The notes below the pieces were generated by a model, which was given only the letters and a program-made list of their open reading frames with translations, was not told the DNA's origin and searched no databases. A stretch of 64,000 bases of DNA, taken from contig JACKKY010000001.1 of NCBI GenBank assembly GCA_024236175.1, positions 248,001 through 312,000 on the forward strand, given 5' to 3'. Each line of letters opens with the position of its first letter. Position 1 is the first letter of the stretch. This DNA is from Novosphingobium sp. (GTDB taxonomy: Bacteria > Pseudomonadota > Alphaproteobacteria > Sphingomonadales > Sphingomonadaceae). The position numbers and the translations under genes are program-made. Below are positions 33,459 through 41,333 of this stretch, in pieces.

Positions 33459-35747
33459 TTAGCGGCGGTCGCCAACCTCGAACGTGACGCTGCCCAGCCT
33501 GCCCGGGAACTCCCTGTTGGGCGCATAGTCATCGCTGACCGAGGTGGCGTCGTCGCGGCCGACGTCAAAGCTCTCGGGAACCACGCCGTTGATCGAAAGC
33601 GGGATTTCCTCGCGCAGGATCGTGGTACCGTCGAGCGCCATCGTCACCAGTTTCACCGCTGCATCGCTGCTGTTGGCAGGCTTGATGCTTAGCGTGATCT
33701 CATGAGGGCCCGGCCCGACCGCTTGTGCTGCCGAGACCTTGGTGACATCGCCGCCGAGCGAACGGGCGACGAAACGGGGCATGCCGTCCTTGAGATAGAA
33801 TGCGGCGCCGCCATGCTGCCCGCCCAGCGCGAAGATCGGTCCTGTTTCGGTTCCCGCATCGAGTTCGACATGGGCGGTGACGGAGAAATCGCCACGTTCG
33901 ATGGGCGGTGCGGATTGCTTGAACATGCGAGCAATCGGGCCCGTGAAGTGCCACTTTCCACCGCGCGCCCTGAAATCGGCTGCATTGCGCTGCGCCGCCT
34001 CGATTGCCGCGGTCCGTTGCCCCGCTATCGGATTGATGTTGAATCGCCTGGCAGCGGCTTCGAAGCCTGCCGCCAGCTCGTCCAGCTTCTTCGGGTTCCT
34101 GCCCGCGAGGTCAGTCACTTCGCCCTGGTCGGAATTGAGGTCGTAGAGCTGCCAGGGGCTGTCTGTCTTGGCGCGCGCAGTGATGTCCCAGGCATTGAGA
34201 CGCGAAGGGGCGACGATCTTCCAGCCGTCCTCCCAGAACCCGCGGTGTCCGAACATCTCGAAATATTGCGACCTGCTTGCGGGAGCCGCGCCCTTCCCTG
34301 TCAGTGTATAGGCGAAGCTGATTCCGTCGAACGGTGACTGTTTCGCTCCGTTGACCACGGCGGCGGGCTCAACCCCGACAATATCGAGGATCGAAGGCAA
34401 CAGGTCGGAAACATAGGTGAAGTCGGCGTTCCAGCCGCCCGCCTTGCCACCGATGCCCGGCGTCGAGACGATGAGCGGCACCCGGACGCCACCTTCGTAG
34501 GTGGTCTGCTTGTAGTACCTGTTCGGGGTATTGCCGGCGACAGCCCAGCCGAAGGCGTAATGGGGATAGGTCTCGGGCCCGCCCCATGCGTCGAGCCGCT
34601 CGAGGTTTTCTTCGGCACTCGGAAGCGGGCCGGTGGCGAAATACAATTCGTTGAAGGTGCCTTCGGGGCCACCTTCCGCGCTGGCGCCGTTGTCGGAGAC
34701 GATGACGACGATGGTGTTGTCCAGCTCGTCGCGCCGTCCCAGTTCGTCGAGAATACGGCCGAACTGCTCATCGGCATGGCTCAGCGCTGCGGCAAAGACT
34801 TCCATCTGCCGAGCGAACAGCCGTTTTTCATCGGGAGACAGGCTGTTCCAGGCCGGCATGCTGTCGGGACGAGGAGCAAGCTTCGTGCCCTTTGGCACGA
34901 ACCCGCGAGCGACCTGGGCTTCAAGAATTTGTTGGCGGGCCTTGTCCCAGCCAATGTCGAACTTGCCCTGGTAGCGGGCGATCCACTCCTGTGGCGCGTG
35001 GTGCGGTGCATGGGCAGTACCGGTTGCCCAGTACATCATGAAGGGCTCGGGCCGCGCTTCTCCGTCGCGCGAACGGATCATGTCGATCGCCTCGTCAGCG
35101 AGATCGTCGTTGAGGTGGTAGTCCTTGCCTTCCGGATTGACCGGAACCGTGTCGCGCCAGAGGTGCGGATGGAAATTGTCGGTCTCCGAAGCAACGAAGC
35201 CGTAAAAGCGGTCAAAGCCCTGGCGCAGAGGCCAGTAGGTGAACGGGCCCGAAGGCGACGTATCCCCGACGGGGAGGTGGTCCCATTTGCCGAGCGCGAA
35301 TGTCCGGTAGCCGGCCTGGCGCAAATTCTCCGCCAAGGTTCCAGCCGACGCAGGAATGCGGCCATTGTAACCCGGAAGTTCGCGGGCGAACATGTTGTGG
35401 CCGCCCATGTTGACCGTGTGCGCATTGCGACCCGTCAGCATTGCCGCACGGCTTGAAGAGCAGATCGGAGTAGTGTGGTAATTGGAATAGCGCACGCCCC
35501 TGGCCGCGACGCGGTCTATATTGGGCGTGGCGACAAGGCCGCCGAAGCAAGACAATTGGGCAAAGCCGACGTCGTCCAGCATCCATATGAGGACATTTGG
35601 ACGCTGTTGTTGCTGCTCGGCCGGTTTGGCAACTGCCAACACCTGCTGCGCTTGTTCCCTGCCGAGCGCTGGTCCGGCAAGGCCGACCGCAAGAGCTGCA
35701 AGGCTAGCAGTAACCGCGCATGTCCGAAGCCGCCAGTCAATGACCAT
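33459..35747 (-). CDS. Exported arylsulfatase-family protein
   Basis: 762 residues. A signal peptide (WRLRTCAVTASLAALAVGLAGPALG) is followed by the sulfatase fold: RPNVLIWMLDDVGFAQLSCF with the metal-binding Asp pair, the formylglycine motif TPICSSSRAAMLTGRN (Cys96 to Arg100) and FALGKWDH. Sulfatases hydrolyse sulfate esters. The usual C-x-P-S-R is C-S-S-S-R here, so the proline is replaced by Ser. After the sulfatase domain (to about 560) a C-terminal beta-rich region (about 600-760) resembles a concanavalin-like domain. The start was set at 35747, where GGGGAGACAG lies before the ATG; two upstream ATGs have no site. A perfect hairpin overlaps this site. Confidence 0.87.
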   Translation of the reverse strand: MVIDWRLRTCAVTASLAALAVGLAGPALGREQAQQVLAVAKPAEQQQQRPNVLIWMLDDVGFAQLSCFGGLVATPNIDRVAARGVRYSNYHTTPICSSSRAAMLTGRNAHTVNMGGHNMFARELPGYNGRIPASAGTLAENLRQAGYRTFALGKWDHLPVGDTSPSGPFTYWPLRQGFDRFYGFVASETDNFHPHLWRDTVPVNPEGKDYHLNDDLADEAIDMIRSRDGEARPEPFMMYWATGTAHAPHHAPQEWIARYQGKFDIGWDKARQQILEAQVARGFVPKGTKLAPRPDSMPAWNSLSPDEKRLFARQMEVFAAALSHADEQFGRILDELGRRDELDNTIVVIVSDNGASAEGGPEGTFNELYFATGPLPSAEENLERLDAWGGPETYPHYAFGWAVAGNTPNRYYKQTTYEGGVRVPLIVSTPGIGGKAGGWNADFTYVSDLLPSILDIVGVEPAAVVNGAKQSPFDGISFAYTLTGKGAAPASRSQYFEMFGHRGFWEDGWKIVAPSRLNAWDITARAKTDSPWQLYDLNSDQGEVTDLAGRNPKKLDELAAGFEAAARRFNINPIAGQRTAAIEAAQRNAADFRARGGKWHFTGPIARMFKQSAPPIERGDFSVTAHVELDAGTETGPIFALGGQHGGAAFYLKDGMPRFVARSLGGDVTKVSAAQAVGPGPHEITLSIKPANSSDAAVKLVTMALDGTTILREEIPLSINGVVPESFDVGRDDATSVSDDYAPNREFPGRLGSVTFEVGDRR

Positions 35748-35750
35748 CTG

Positions 35751-35775
35751 TCTCCCCAAAGTCATTTTGGGGAGA
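35751..35775 (-). promoter_or_regulatory. Perfect hairpin enclosing the sulfatase ribosome-binding site
   Basis: Arms TCTCCCCAAA and TTTGGGGAGA (10 of 10 paired) around a five-base loop. In the minus-strand mRNA the 3' arm contains GGGGAGA, the ribosome-binding site for the ATG at 35747, three bases beyond the arm. Folding would hide the site. It may also be an operator for a dimeric DNA-binding protein. Confidence 0.6.
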
Positions 35776-35975
35776 AATGCGCTAGCCGATAACATGCTGT
35801 CCAATGCATATTGCAGACTGATGCCATGCTTTTAGGTAATATCAATCGGGTTTCGACCAACTTCGTGAAGATTCTCGCCTCTGGGTGAATGACTGCTTTC
35901 GCCAATTCTCATTCCAAAAGCTGCCTGTCCGCTTGCCACCCCATTCCTGCCGTTGCCCCTGCTTGGTGTGGAACC

Positions 35976-36018
35976 CAAAAAGCCGAAGGCCCGCCTTCCC
36001 CAAGGAAAGCGGGCCTTC
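35976..36018 (-). terminator. Rho-independent terminator of TauD D
   Basis: Arms GAAGGCCCGC (35985-35994) and GCGGGCCTTC (36009-36018) pair perfectly; on the minus strand the stem is followed by GGC and five T residues. It begins 23 bases after the TauD D stop. Strong match to an intrinsic terminator. The rest of 35776-35975 has no supported gene. Confidence 0.85.
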
Positions 36019-36041
36019 TGCAATCGGCATTGGCCGAGCGA

Positions 36042-36887
36042 TCAGTTGAAGGGTTCTTCGCCTTCCAGCTTGGTGCGGACCATCATGCGGCCGCAGGAGG
36101 GATCGTAGGCCTCGGCGCGGTGGAGCGTGCCGGTGTTGTCCCAGATGATCATGTCGCCCGCGGTCCATTCGTGGCTGTAGCTGAACGGCTCGCTCGTCGC
36201 GAAATCGCGCAGGCCGTGGAGCAGCTCCGCGCTCTTGGTGTGATCGACGCCGACCACATGATGCGCGGTGCAGCCGAGCACCAGAGACTTGCGGCCATCC
36301 TTGTGTTCCCAGACCAGCGGCAGCTCCGCTTCGCCGGCCTGCATGAAGCCCTTGAGCTTTCGGATATCGGGTTCCGGTTCGTAGTAGAACATCGAGGCCC
36401 AGGGCGCATGGATGACCCGCAGCTTGTCGATCTCCTGCTTGGTCTCCTCGGGAAGCGCGTCATAGGCGGCATAGGTGTTCGCGATGCCCGTATTGCCGGT
36501 GCCCTTGGGCGACGGCACGCGGCACGAGAGCAGCGACGCCAGGATCGGCACGGTGTTGCGCACGCCGTCGAGGTGCCAGTAGAGCGAGCCCTTCAGGTAT
36601 TCCGCGCTGGACGGGTTCTTCTCGACATCGAGCGTGATCGGGTGGACGTTCTCGCCATGATCGCCTTCCGGCGCGAAATTGCCGAGCGTCTTGGTGAAGG
36701 CGACCTGCTCGTCATCGGTGAAGTTGATTTCGGGGAAAACGAGCACGCCGCGCTGCCCCAGCAATTCGCGGATCTCGCCCGCGATATCGCCGGAAAGCAG
36801 CTCTTCCTTGCTGTTGAGGATACGGCTGCCGATATTCGGCTTGATTTCTTCGTGCTTGAGTTCGGTCTTGGTGGCAACCGACATCAT
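36042..36887 (-). CDS. TauD/TfdA-family Fe(II)/2-oxoglutarate dioxygenase (D)
   Basis: 281 residues from the first of two adjacent ATGs (36887 and 36884; GGAG lies 5 or 8 bases upstream). Iron ligands are His105, Asp107 (LYWHLDG) and His256 (DNTGTLHRA), with MMVRTKLEGEEPF for 2-oxoglutarate. Its N-terminal segment HEEIKPNIGSRILNSKEELL is almost identical to that of TauD F, so D and F are the closest pair of the four. The Asn-Cys substitutions around the pocket (ASLLSCRV, SPKGTGN) differ from C, E and F, which may mean a different substrate. The gene has its own terminator. It is divergent from the Rieske gene, with an operator candidate between them. Confidence 0.88.
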   Translation of the reverse strand: MMSVATKTELKHEEIKPNIGSRILNSKEELLSGDIAGEIRELLGQRGVLVFPEINFTDDEQVAFTKTLGNFAPEGDHGENVHPITLDVEKNPSSAEYLKGSLYWHLDGVRNTVPILASLLSCRVPSPKGTGNTGIANTYAAYDALPEETKQEIDKLRVIHAPWASMFYYEPEPDIRKLKGFMQAGEAELPLVWEHKDGRKSLVLGCTAHHVVGVDHTKSAELLHGLRDFATSEPFSYSHEWTAGDMIIWDNTGTLHRAEAYDPSCGRMMVRTKLEGEEPFN

Positions 36888-36915
36888 CGGGACTCCATGG
36901 TGATTGGCTGATTGC

Positions 36916-36929
36916 TGAACGCCTGTACA
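36916..36929. promoter_or_regulatory. 14-bp palindrome, candidate TetR operator (TauD D / Rieske intergenic)
   Basis: TGAACG-CC-TGTACA, arms matching in four of six pairs, beginning 28-31 bases upstream of the TauD D start and about 125 bases before the divergent Rieske gene. It lines up with the palindromes at 27551, 30535 and 42217. Confidence 0.45.
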
Positions 36930-37054
36930 GAAATGCGCCCTCGGCGTCGAGATGCGCCGGATGCCGACGGAAGTCCGGATTGTCCCGAGAGGAATCCGGC
37001 GCTCCCGGCATTGAACCGGCGCGCTTTTCCTAGAATGCTGCATCCGAAACGGGG

Positions 37055-38212
37055 ATGGGCATGGACAGGCACGAACAGATCCGCATCGCCAGGAGGCTGC
37101 TGGCGCATATCGAGAACGGCACCGCCGAATCCGCCCCGCACCAGCTCAAGGTCGAGATCTCGAGATATTCCGACCCGGCCCTGTGGGAGGCGGAAGTGGA
37201 AGCGTTCTACAAGCGCTTGCCGATCGTCGCGGGGATGTCCTGCGAACTGCCCGCTCCGGGCACCTTCAAGGCAGACGAGATAGTCGGCGTCCCGGTCCTG
37301 CTGGTGCGAGACGGCGAAGGTCGCCTGAGAGCATTCCTCAACGTGTGCCGGCACCGCGGCGCGCCGGTCGCTGCCGGCTGCGGCCAGGCGACGCGCTTTT
37401 CATGCCCCTATCATGCCTGGACCTACGATCAGGCCGGACAGCTGGTGGGCATAACCAGCGAGGAAACCTTCGGGCCGATCGATCGCAGCAGGCATGCGCT
37501 CACCCCGCTGCCCTGCGCGGAGCGGGCCGGTCTGATCTTCGTTGGCCTGACGCCCGGAATGCCCTTCGACATCGACGCCTACCTTGCCGGAGTCGACCGG
37601 CACATCGCAGCTTCCGAGCCGGAGACGCTGCACTACGGCGGAGAGCGGCTCATCGACGCGCCGAACTGGAAGATCGTCATGGAAGGGCACCTCGAATCCT
37701 ACCATTTCGCCAGCCTGCACCGGAACAGCATCGGCCCCACCACTTTCAACAATTGCGGGGCCATCGACCGCTTCGGCCCGCACATCCTGATTACCGTCGC
37801 CCACAAGCACATCGTCGAGCTTCGCGATCGGCCGGAATCCGAGTGGCACCCGCTGCGCGACGGCATGATCACCGCGCAATATGTCCTGTTTCCCGGTGCC
37901 AGCATCACGCTTCTGGGCAATGGAATGATGGCGCAGATGGTGCGGCCGGGGGAAGAGACCGGACGGTCCACCAACACGATGGTCATGGGCTTCTACGAGC
38001 CCGCCGACGATCCCCGGACGGCGACCGAGCAGGCGGCCTTCCTCGACCGCATCCGCTCGGTGCTCGCCGACGAGGACTATGCCGCCGGGTTCGATATCCA
38101 GAGAGGTCTGAAAAGCGGCGCCCAGCAAGAGGTCACCCTGGGCCTGAACGAGCCGGGCGTGATCTATTACCACGAAACGATGCGCGACATCCTGGCCGAA
38201 GCGAACGGTTGA
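37055..38212 (+). CDS. Rieske ring-hydroxylating oxygenase, alpha subunit
   Basis: 385 residues. The Rieske 2Fe-2S site is C-R-H-R-G (Cys98, His100) and CPYHAW (Cys117, His120). The mononuclear iron motif NWKIVMEGHLESYHFASLH gives His217 and His222, and the inter-subunit acidic residue lies in the same segment. Enzymes of this family dihydroxylate arenes or demethylate, including quaternary-amine-type substrates for shorter homologues. No beta subunit, ferredoxin or reductase gene is adjacent, so electron supply must come from elsewhere. A second ATG at 37061 is also possible. It is divergent from TauD D and convergent with TauD E. Confidence 0.9.
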   Translation: MGMDRHEQIRIARRLLAHIENGTAESAPHQLKVEISRYSDPALWEAEVEAFYKRLPIVAGMSCELPAPGTFKADEIVGVPVLLVRDGEGRLRAFLNVCRHRGAPVAAGCGQATRFSCPYHAWTYDQAGQLVGITSEETFGPIDRSRHALTPLPCAERAGLIFVGLTPGMPFDIDAYLAGVDRHIAASEPETLHYGGERLIDAPNWKIVMEGHLESYHFASLHRNSIGPTTFNNCGAIDRFGPHILITVAHKHIVELRDRPESEWHPLRDGMITAQYVLFPGASITLLGNGMMAQMVRPGEETGRSTNTMVMGFYEPADDPRTATEQAAFLDRIRSVLADEDYAAGFDIQRGLKSGAQQEVTLGLNEPGVIYYHETMRDILAEANG

Positions 38213-38262
38213 GAGAGACCCGCTGCGCCGCGGTCTCAGGTTGGGAAACCGCGACAACCGCC

Positions 38263-39096
38263 TCAGGCGAAGGGTTCCTCGCCCGCAAGCTTGGTGCGGT
38301 GCATCAGTCGGCCGCTGTCCGCCGGGTAGGGCGTCACCCGGTGCAAGGTGCCGGTGTTATCCCACATCACCATGTCGCCGATGCTCCATTCATGGCTGTA
38401 GGTGAAGCGCTCCTGGGTCGCCCAGTCGCGCAGCCAGACAAGCAGTTCGAGCCCTTCGAGCGGGTCCGTGCCGACCACGTTCACGGCGGTATTGCCGATC
38501 ACCAGCGACTTTCGGCCCGACCGGTGCTTCCACACCAGCGGCAGGGTGTTGCGCGGGATTTTCTGCCACTCGCTGAACCGCTCGTAACTCGGCTCGGGCT
38601 CGAGGCTGAGATGCGCGCCGGCGTGGGCATGCACCGCGCGCAGGCCCTCGATCTGGCGTTTCCGCTCGTCCGGAAGCTCCTCATACGCCGCGTAGGTATT
38701 GCAGAATTCCGTCTTCCCGCCGCTCGCCGAAAGCACGCGGGCGCTCATGATCGAGGCGCGGATCGGCACCTCGTTCATGTAGCCGTCGAAATGCCAGAAG
38801 AACGAGGTGCGGGTGAAATCCGCGCTGGCGCTCACGCGCGGGTCGATGGAAATCGGCGTGACGCCGCCGTCCGCCAGGTCCGGTGCGTAATCGCCCAGCG
38901 TTTTCGTGAAGGCGATCTGCTCGTCGTCGCTCAGGCCGATTTGCGGGAAGACGAGGACGCCGCGCCGCTCGAGCAATTCGCTCAGCTCCGCGCCATGCTC
39001 GCCGCCCAGCAGCGCCTCCTTGCTTGCCGACACCTCGGCGCCGATCAGCGGCTTGATCCCGCGATAGGCGAGTTGTGTCTTGTCCTTCACCGCCAT
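38263..39096 (-). CDS. TauD/TfdA-family Fe(II)/2-oxoglutarate dioxygenase (E)
   Basis: 277 residues; ATG preceded by GGGAGATGATGCA. Iron ligands: His102, Asp104 (FFWHFDG) and His252 (DNTGTLHRV), with RLMHRTKLAGEEPF. It shares RGVLVFPQI, TGLGD-type KTLGDYAP, NTYAAYEELP, SGRKSLVIG with C, D and F. Of the four it has the most different N-terminus (AYRGIKPLIGAEVSASKEAL) and no clear copy of the 14-bp palindrome near its start, so it may be controlled differently. It converges with the Rieske gene across 50 bases. Substrate unknown. Confidence 0.88.
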   Translation of the reverse strand: MAVKDKTQLAYRGIKPLIGAEVSASKEALLGGEHGAELSELLERRGVLVFPQIGLSDDEQIAFTKTLGDYAPDLADGGVTPISIDPRVSASADFTRTSFFWHFDGYMNEVPIRASIMSARVLSASGGKTEFCNTYAAYEELPDERKRQIEGLRAVHAHAGAHLSLEPEPSYERFSEWQKIPRNTLPLVWKHRSGRKSLVIGNTAVNVVGTDPLEGLELLVWLRDWATQERFTYSHEWSIGDMVMWDNTGTLHRVTPYPADSGRLMHRTKLAGEEPFA

Positions 39097-39274
39097 TGCA
39101 TCATCTCCCGGCCAGCCGCGGCCGGAAGTGTGACCGATGGAAAGGCGGGCGGTCAAGCAGGCGGGAAACCGGATATGCCCCCCTCCGCACTCCTGGTCAC
39201 GGCCCACGGTGCCGGGCTCAGGCAATGGATGTCGCAATGCCGCCCTTGCCCTGATTGACTATGGTTACGGTTCG

Positions 39275-39303
39275 TTAGCCAGTGTTGGCTAAACACCCGT
39301 TCA
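39275..39303. promoter_or_regulatory. Palindromes upstream of the GGDEF/EAL gene
   Basis: TTAGCCA-GTGT-TGGCTAA (39275-39292) has perfect 7-bp arms. It overlaps TAAACACCCGTTCA (39290-39303), a weak relative of the 14-bp TetR-type site (12 of 14 bases as in the copy at 42217), ending 44 bases before the chosen start at 39348. The alternative GTG start at 39282 would lie inside the palindrome. Confidence 0.45.
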
Positions 39304-39347
39304 AGTTACGTCACGGCATCGAAACCAGGGTTGGAGCCTCCACATCA

Positions 39348-41261
39348 ATGGAACAGCAGTCGCAAGACTCGCTCCGCACCAAGGATGCCACCATTGCCCT
39401 AGCCTACAAGCCGATCATACGCGGCTACTTCGCGGTGGCTGCCGCATACTATGGCATCATGACGCTGACGCATTTCTGGCTACTGGAGGGCTCTTCGCTG
39501 GCGCTCCTGGCGTCGGTGTCCAGCATCGCCTTCATCGCGGCCCTGATTGCCTATCACCTGGTTGGCAGGGATATCCACATCGCCCAGTTGGAAATCCTGA
39601 CCAACACCATCAACCTGCTTGTCGTTGCGAACGTACTCGCCGCCCTGCATGTGGAATTCAGCCAGCTCAAGCTCGTCTACTTCATCATGATGGCGATGAT
39701 CTTCGCTTTCGCCAGCGTCAGCATGCGCCAGGCCATGATCTCGATAGGCATTGCCCTGGTCGGCCTGTTTTCGCAGGCGATCAGATACGATGCGCAAAGC
39801 CAGATCATGCATGGCTTTGTTGGATTTGCGGCGGCGATAAGCGCAGTCGCGATCGCCTACTTCCTGCGGCGCGCCATCGGATTGGCTATCGCCGACCGTC
39901 AGCAGGCGGACCATGCAAGAGCCTACGCCGAAACGCGTTTGGCGGAAGCATTGGAACTCAGCGAAAAAATGCGCCTTCAGTCGATGTCGGACAGCTTGAC
40001 AGGCCTGCCCAATCGCCGCGCTTATTATGACAAGCTCACCGAAGGAAAACTGGAAGCGGCGAAGTCCCGAACGGTCTGGCTGATCCTGTTGGATCTCGAC
40101 GGTTTCAAGGCGGTAAATGACAATTACGGGCATCTCATGGGCGACGAGCTGCTCAAGAGCGTGGCCGATCGCCTCCGAAGCCATTGCACCAAGGATGCAC
40201 ATGTAAGCCGGATAGGCGGAGATGAATTCAGCATAATCTACTTCGGCGACGCACACGAGATCAGCGTCGAGAACTGGTGTAGTTCGCTGCTCGACCGGCT
40301 GGCAAAGACCTACCTGATCGAAGATCGGCTTATCCGGATAAGCGGTTCGATAGGATGCTGCAGGATTTCATCCGAGGACCCCGATTCCACCTTGATGCAA
40401 AAGGCCGATTTCGCACTTCTCCACGCGAAGAAGAGCGGGAAGAACAGGGTCGTCCTGTTCGAAGGCAGGCATGCCGAAAAGGCCGCCGAGCATTTCATGA
40501 TCGAGAAAGCGCTTCGCGCGGCAGACTTCGACCGCGAGATTGAGCTCGTATTCCAGCCGCAGTACCATATCGACAGACAGGAAGTCGTCTGCGTCGAAAC
40601 GCTTGCGCGGTGGAACAGCCCATCCATCGGGAAAATCGGGCCCGAGCAGTTCATCAGGATCGCGGAAGAAACCGGCCTGATAGCCAATATCACCCTCAGC
40701 GTGTTCAAGAAGGCGATCGCCGCACTTGACGGCTTCGACGACCCGGTTCCCCTGTCCGTCAACCTTTCGGCCAACGATCTGAACTCGAACAGGACAATCG
40801 ACGATCTGATCGCATGTTTGGACGAAAGCAACGTCCGGCCTGAACTGATCGAATTCGAAATCACGGAAACAGCCATGATGACCGACGCCGGCCGGGCAAC
40901 TGCCAATTTGCGCAGATTGTCCAAACGCGGTCATTCCATAGCGTTGGATGATTTCGGGACCGGCTTTTCCAATTTCAGCTATCTGAGAACCTTGCCGATC
41001 GACAAGTTGAAAGTCGATCGTTCATTTCTCGAAAACAAGGCCGACCCCATGACCGAGCGGATACTGCATTCGCTTGTCGGCATGGCCAGAACGCTCGAAG
41101 TCCATTGCCTGCTCGAAGGCATCGAAAGCGAACTGGACATGCTCATGGCGAAACGGGTCGGCGCCCAGTCCGTCCAGGGCTACCTGTTCGGCATGCCGTT
41201 GAGCGCCGACGAAATGCGTGCTCTCAGGCGTAACCCGCCGCTTCTGAAACAAACCGGATGA
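39348..41261 (+). CDS. Membrane GGDEF/EAL c-di-GMP turnover protein
   Basis: 637 residues. The first 175 hold five or six membrane spans (from RGYFAVAAAYYGIMTLTHFW on), like a MASE-type sensor, then a short linker helix. The diguanylate cyclase domain has an intact GGDEF (290-294, RIGGDEFSII), but the RxxD inhibitory site before it is degenerate (CTKD). The phosphodiesterase domain reads ETL in place of EAL (VETLARW). It keeps Asn (SVNLSAND), Glu (EFEITETAM), DD (ALDDFGTG), Lys (DKLKVDRSF), Glu (LLEGIE) and Gln (VQGYLFG). Both activities are therefore plausible. The start at 39348 has GGAG 13 bases upstream. Confidence 0.88.
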   Translation: MEQQSQDSLRTKDATIALAYKPIIRGYFAVAAAYYGIMTLTHFWLLEGSSLALLASVSSIAFIAALIAYHLVGRDIHIAQLEILTNTINLLVVANVLAALHVEFSQLKLVYFIMMAMIFAFASVSMRQAMISIGIALVGLFSQAIRYDAQSQIMHGFVGFAAAISAVAIAYFLRRAIGLAIADRQQADHARAYAETRLAEALELSEKMRLQSMSDSLTGLPNRRAYYDKLTEGKLEAAKSRTVWLILLDLDGFKAVNDNYGHLMGDELLKSVADRLRSHCTKDAHVSRIGGDEFSIIYFGDAHEISVENWCSSLLDRLAKTYLIEDRLIRISGSIGCCRISSEDPDSTLMQKADFALLHAKKSGKNRVVLFEGRHAEKAAEHFMIEKALRAADFDREIELVFQPQYHIDRQEVVCVETLARWNSPSIGKIGPEQFIRIAEETGLIANITLSVFKKAIAALDGFDDPVPLSVNLSANDLNSNRTIDDLIACLDESNVRPELIEFEITETAMMTDAGRATANLRRLSKRGHSIALDDFGTGFSNFSYLRTLPIDKLKVDRSFLENKADPMTERILHSLVGMARTLEVHCLLEGIESELDMLMAKRVGAQSVQGYLFGMPLSADEMRALRRNPPLLKQTG

Positions 41262-41311
41262 TCGACACGAACCGGATGGGTCCCGCAGACCGGTGCCCCC
41301 TCCTGGTCCGC

Positions 41312-41328
41312 TCCCGCTTGACGCGGGA
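41312..41328. terminator. Short hairpin between convergent genes, possible terminator
   Basis: TCCCGC-TTGAC-GCGGGA, perfect 6-bp arms, in the 72-base gap between the GGDEF/EAL stop and the TauD F stop. There are few flanking T residues, so it is a weaker terminator than the one at 35976. It resembles the GC core of the long repeats at 21631 and 26555. Confidence 0.45.
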
Positions 41329-41333
41329 AATCC

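Noticed and set aside
39282..39347. GTG start at 39282 for the GGDEF/EAL gene
   Set aside because: It lies inside a perfect palindrome (39275-39292) and has no ribosome-binding site; ATG 39348 is better placed.
41281..41333. Possible fourth full copy of the long palindromic repeat
   Set aside because: Only the short CCCGC/GCGGG core is present, without the long arms.
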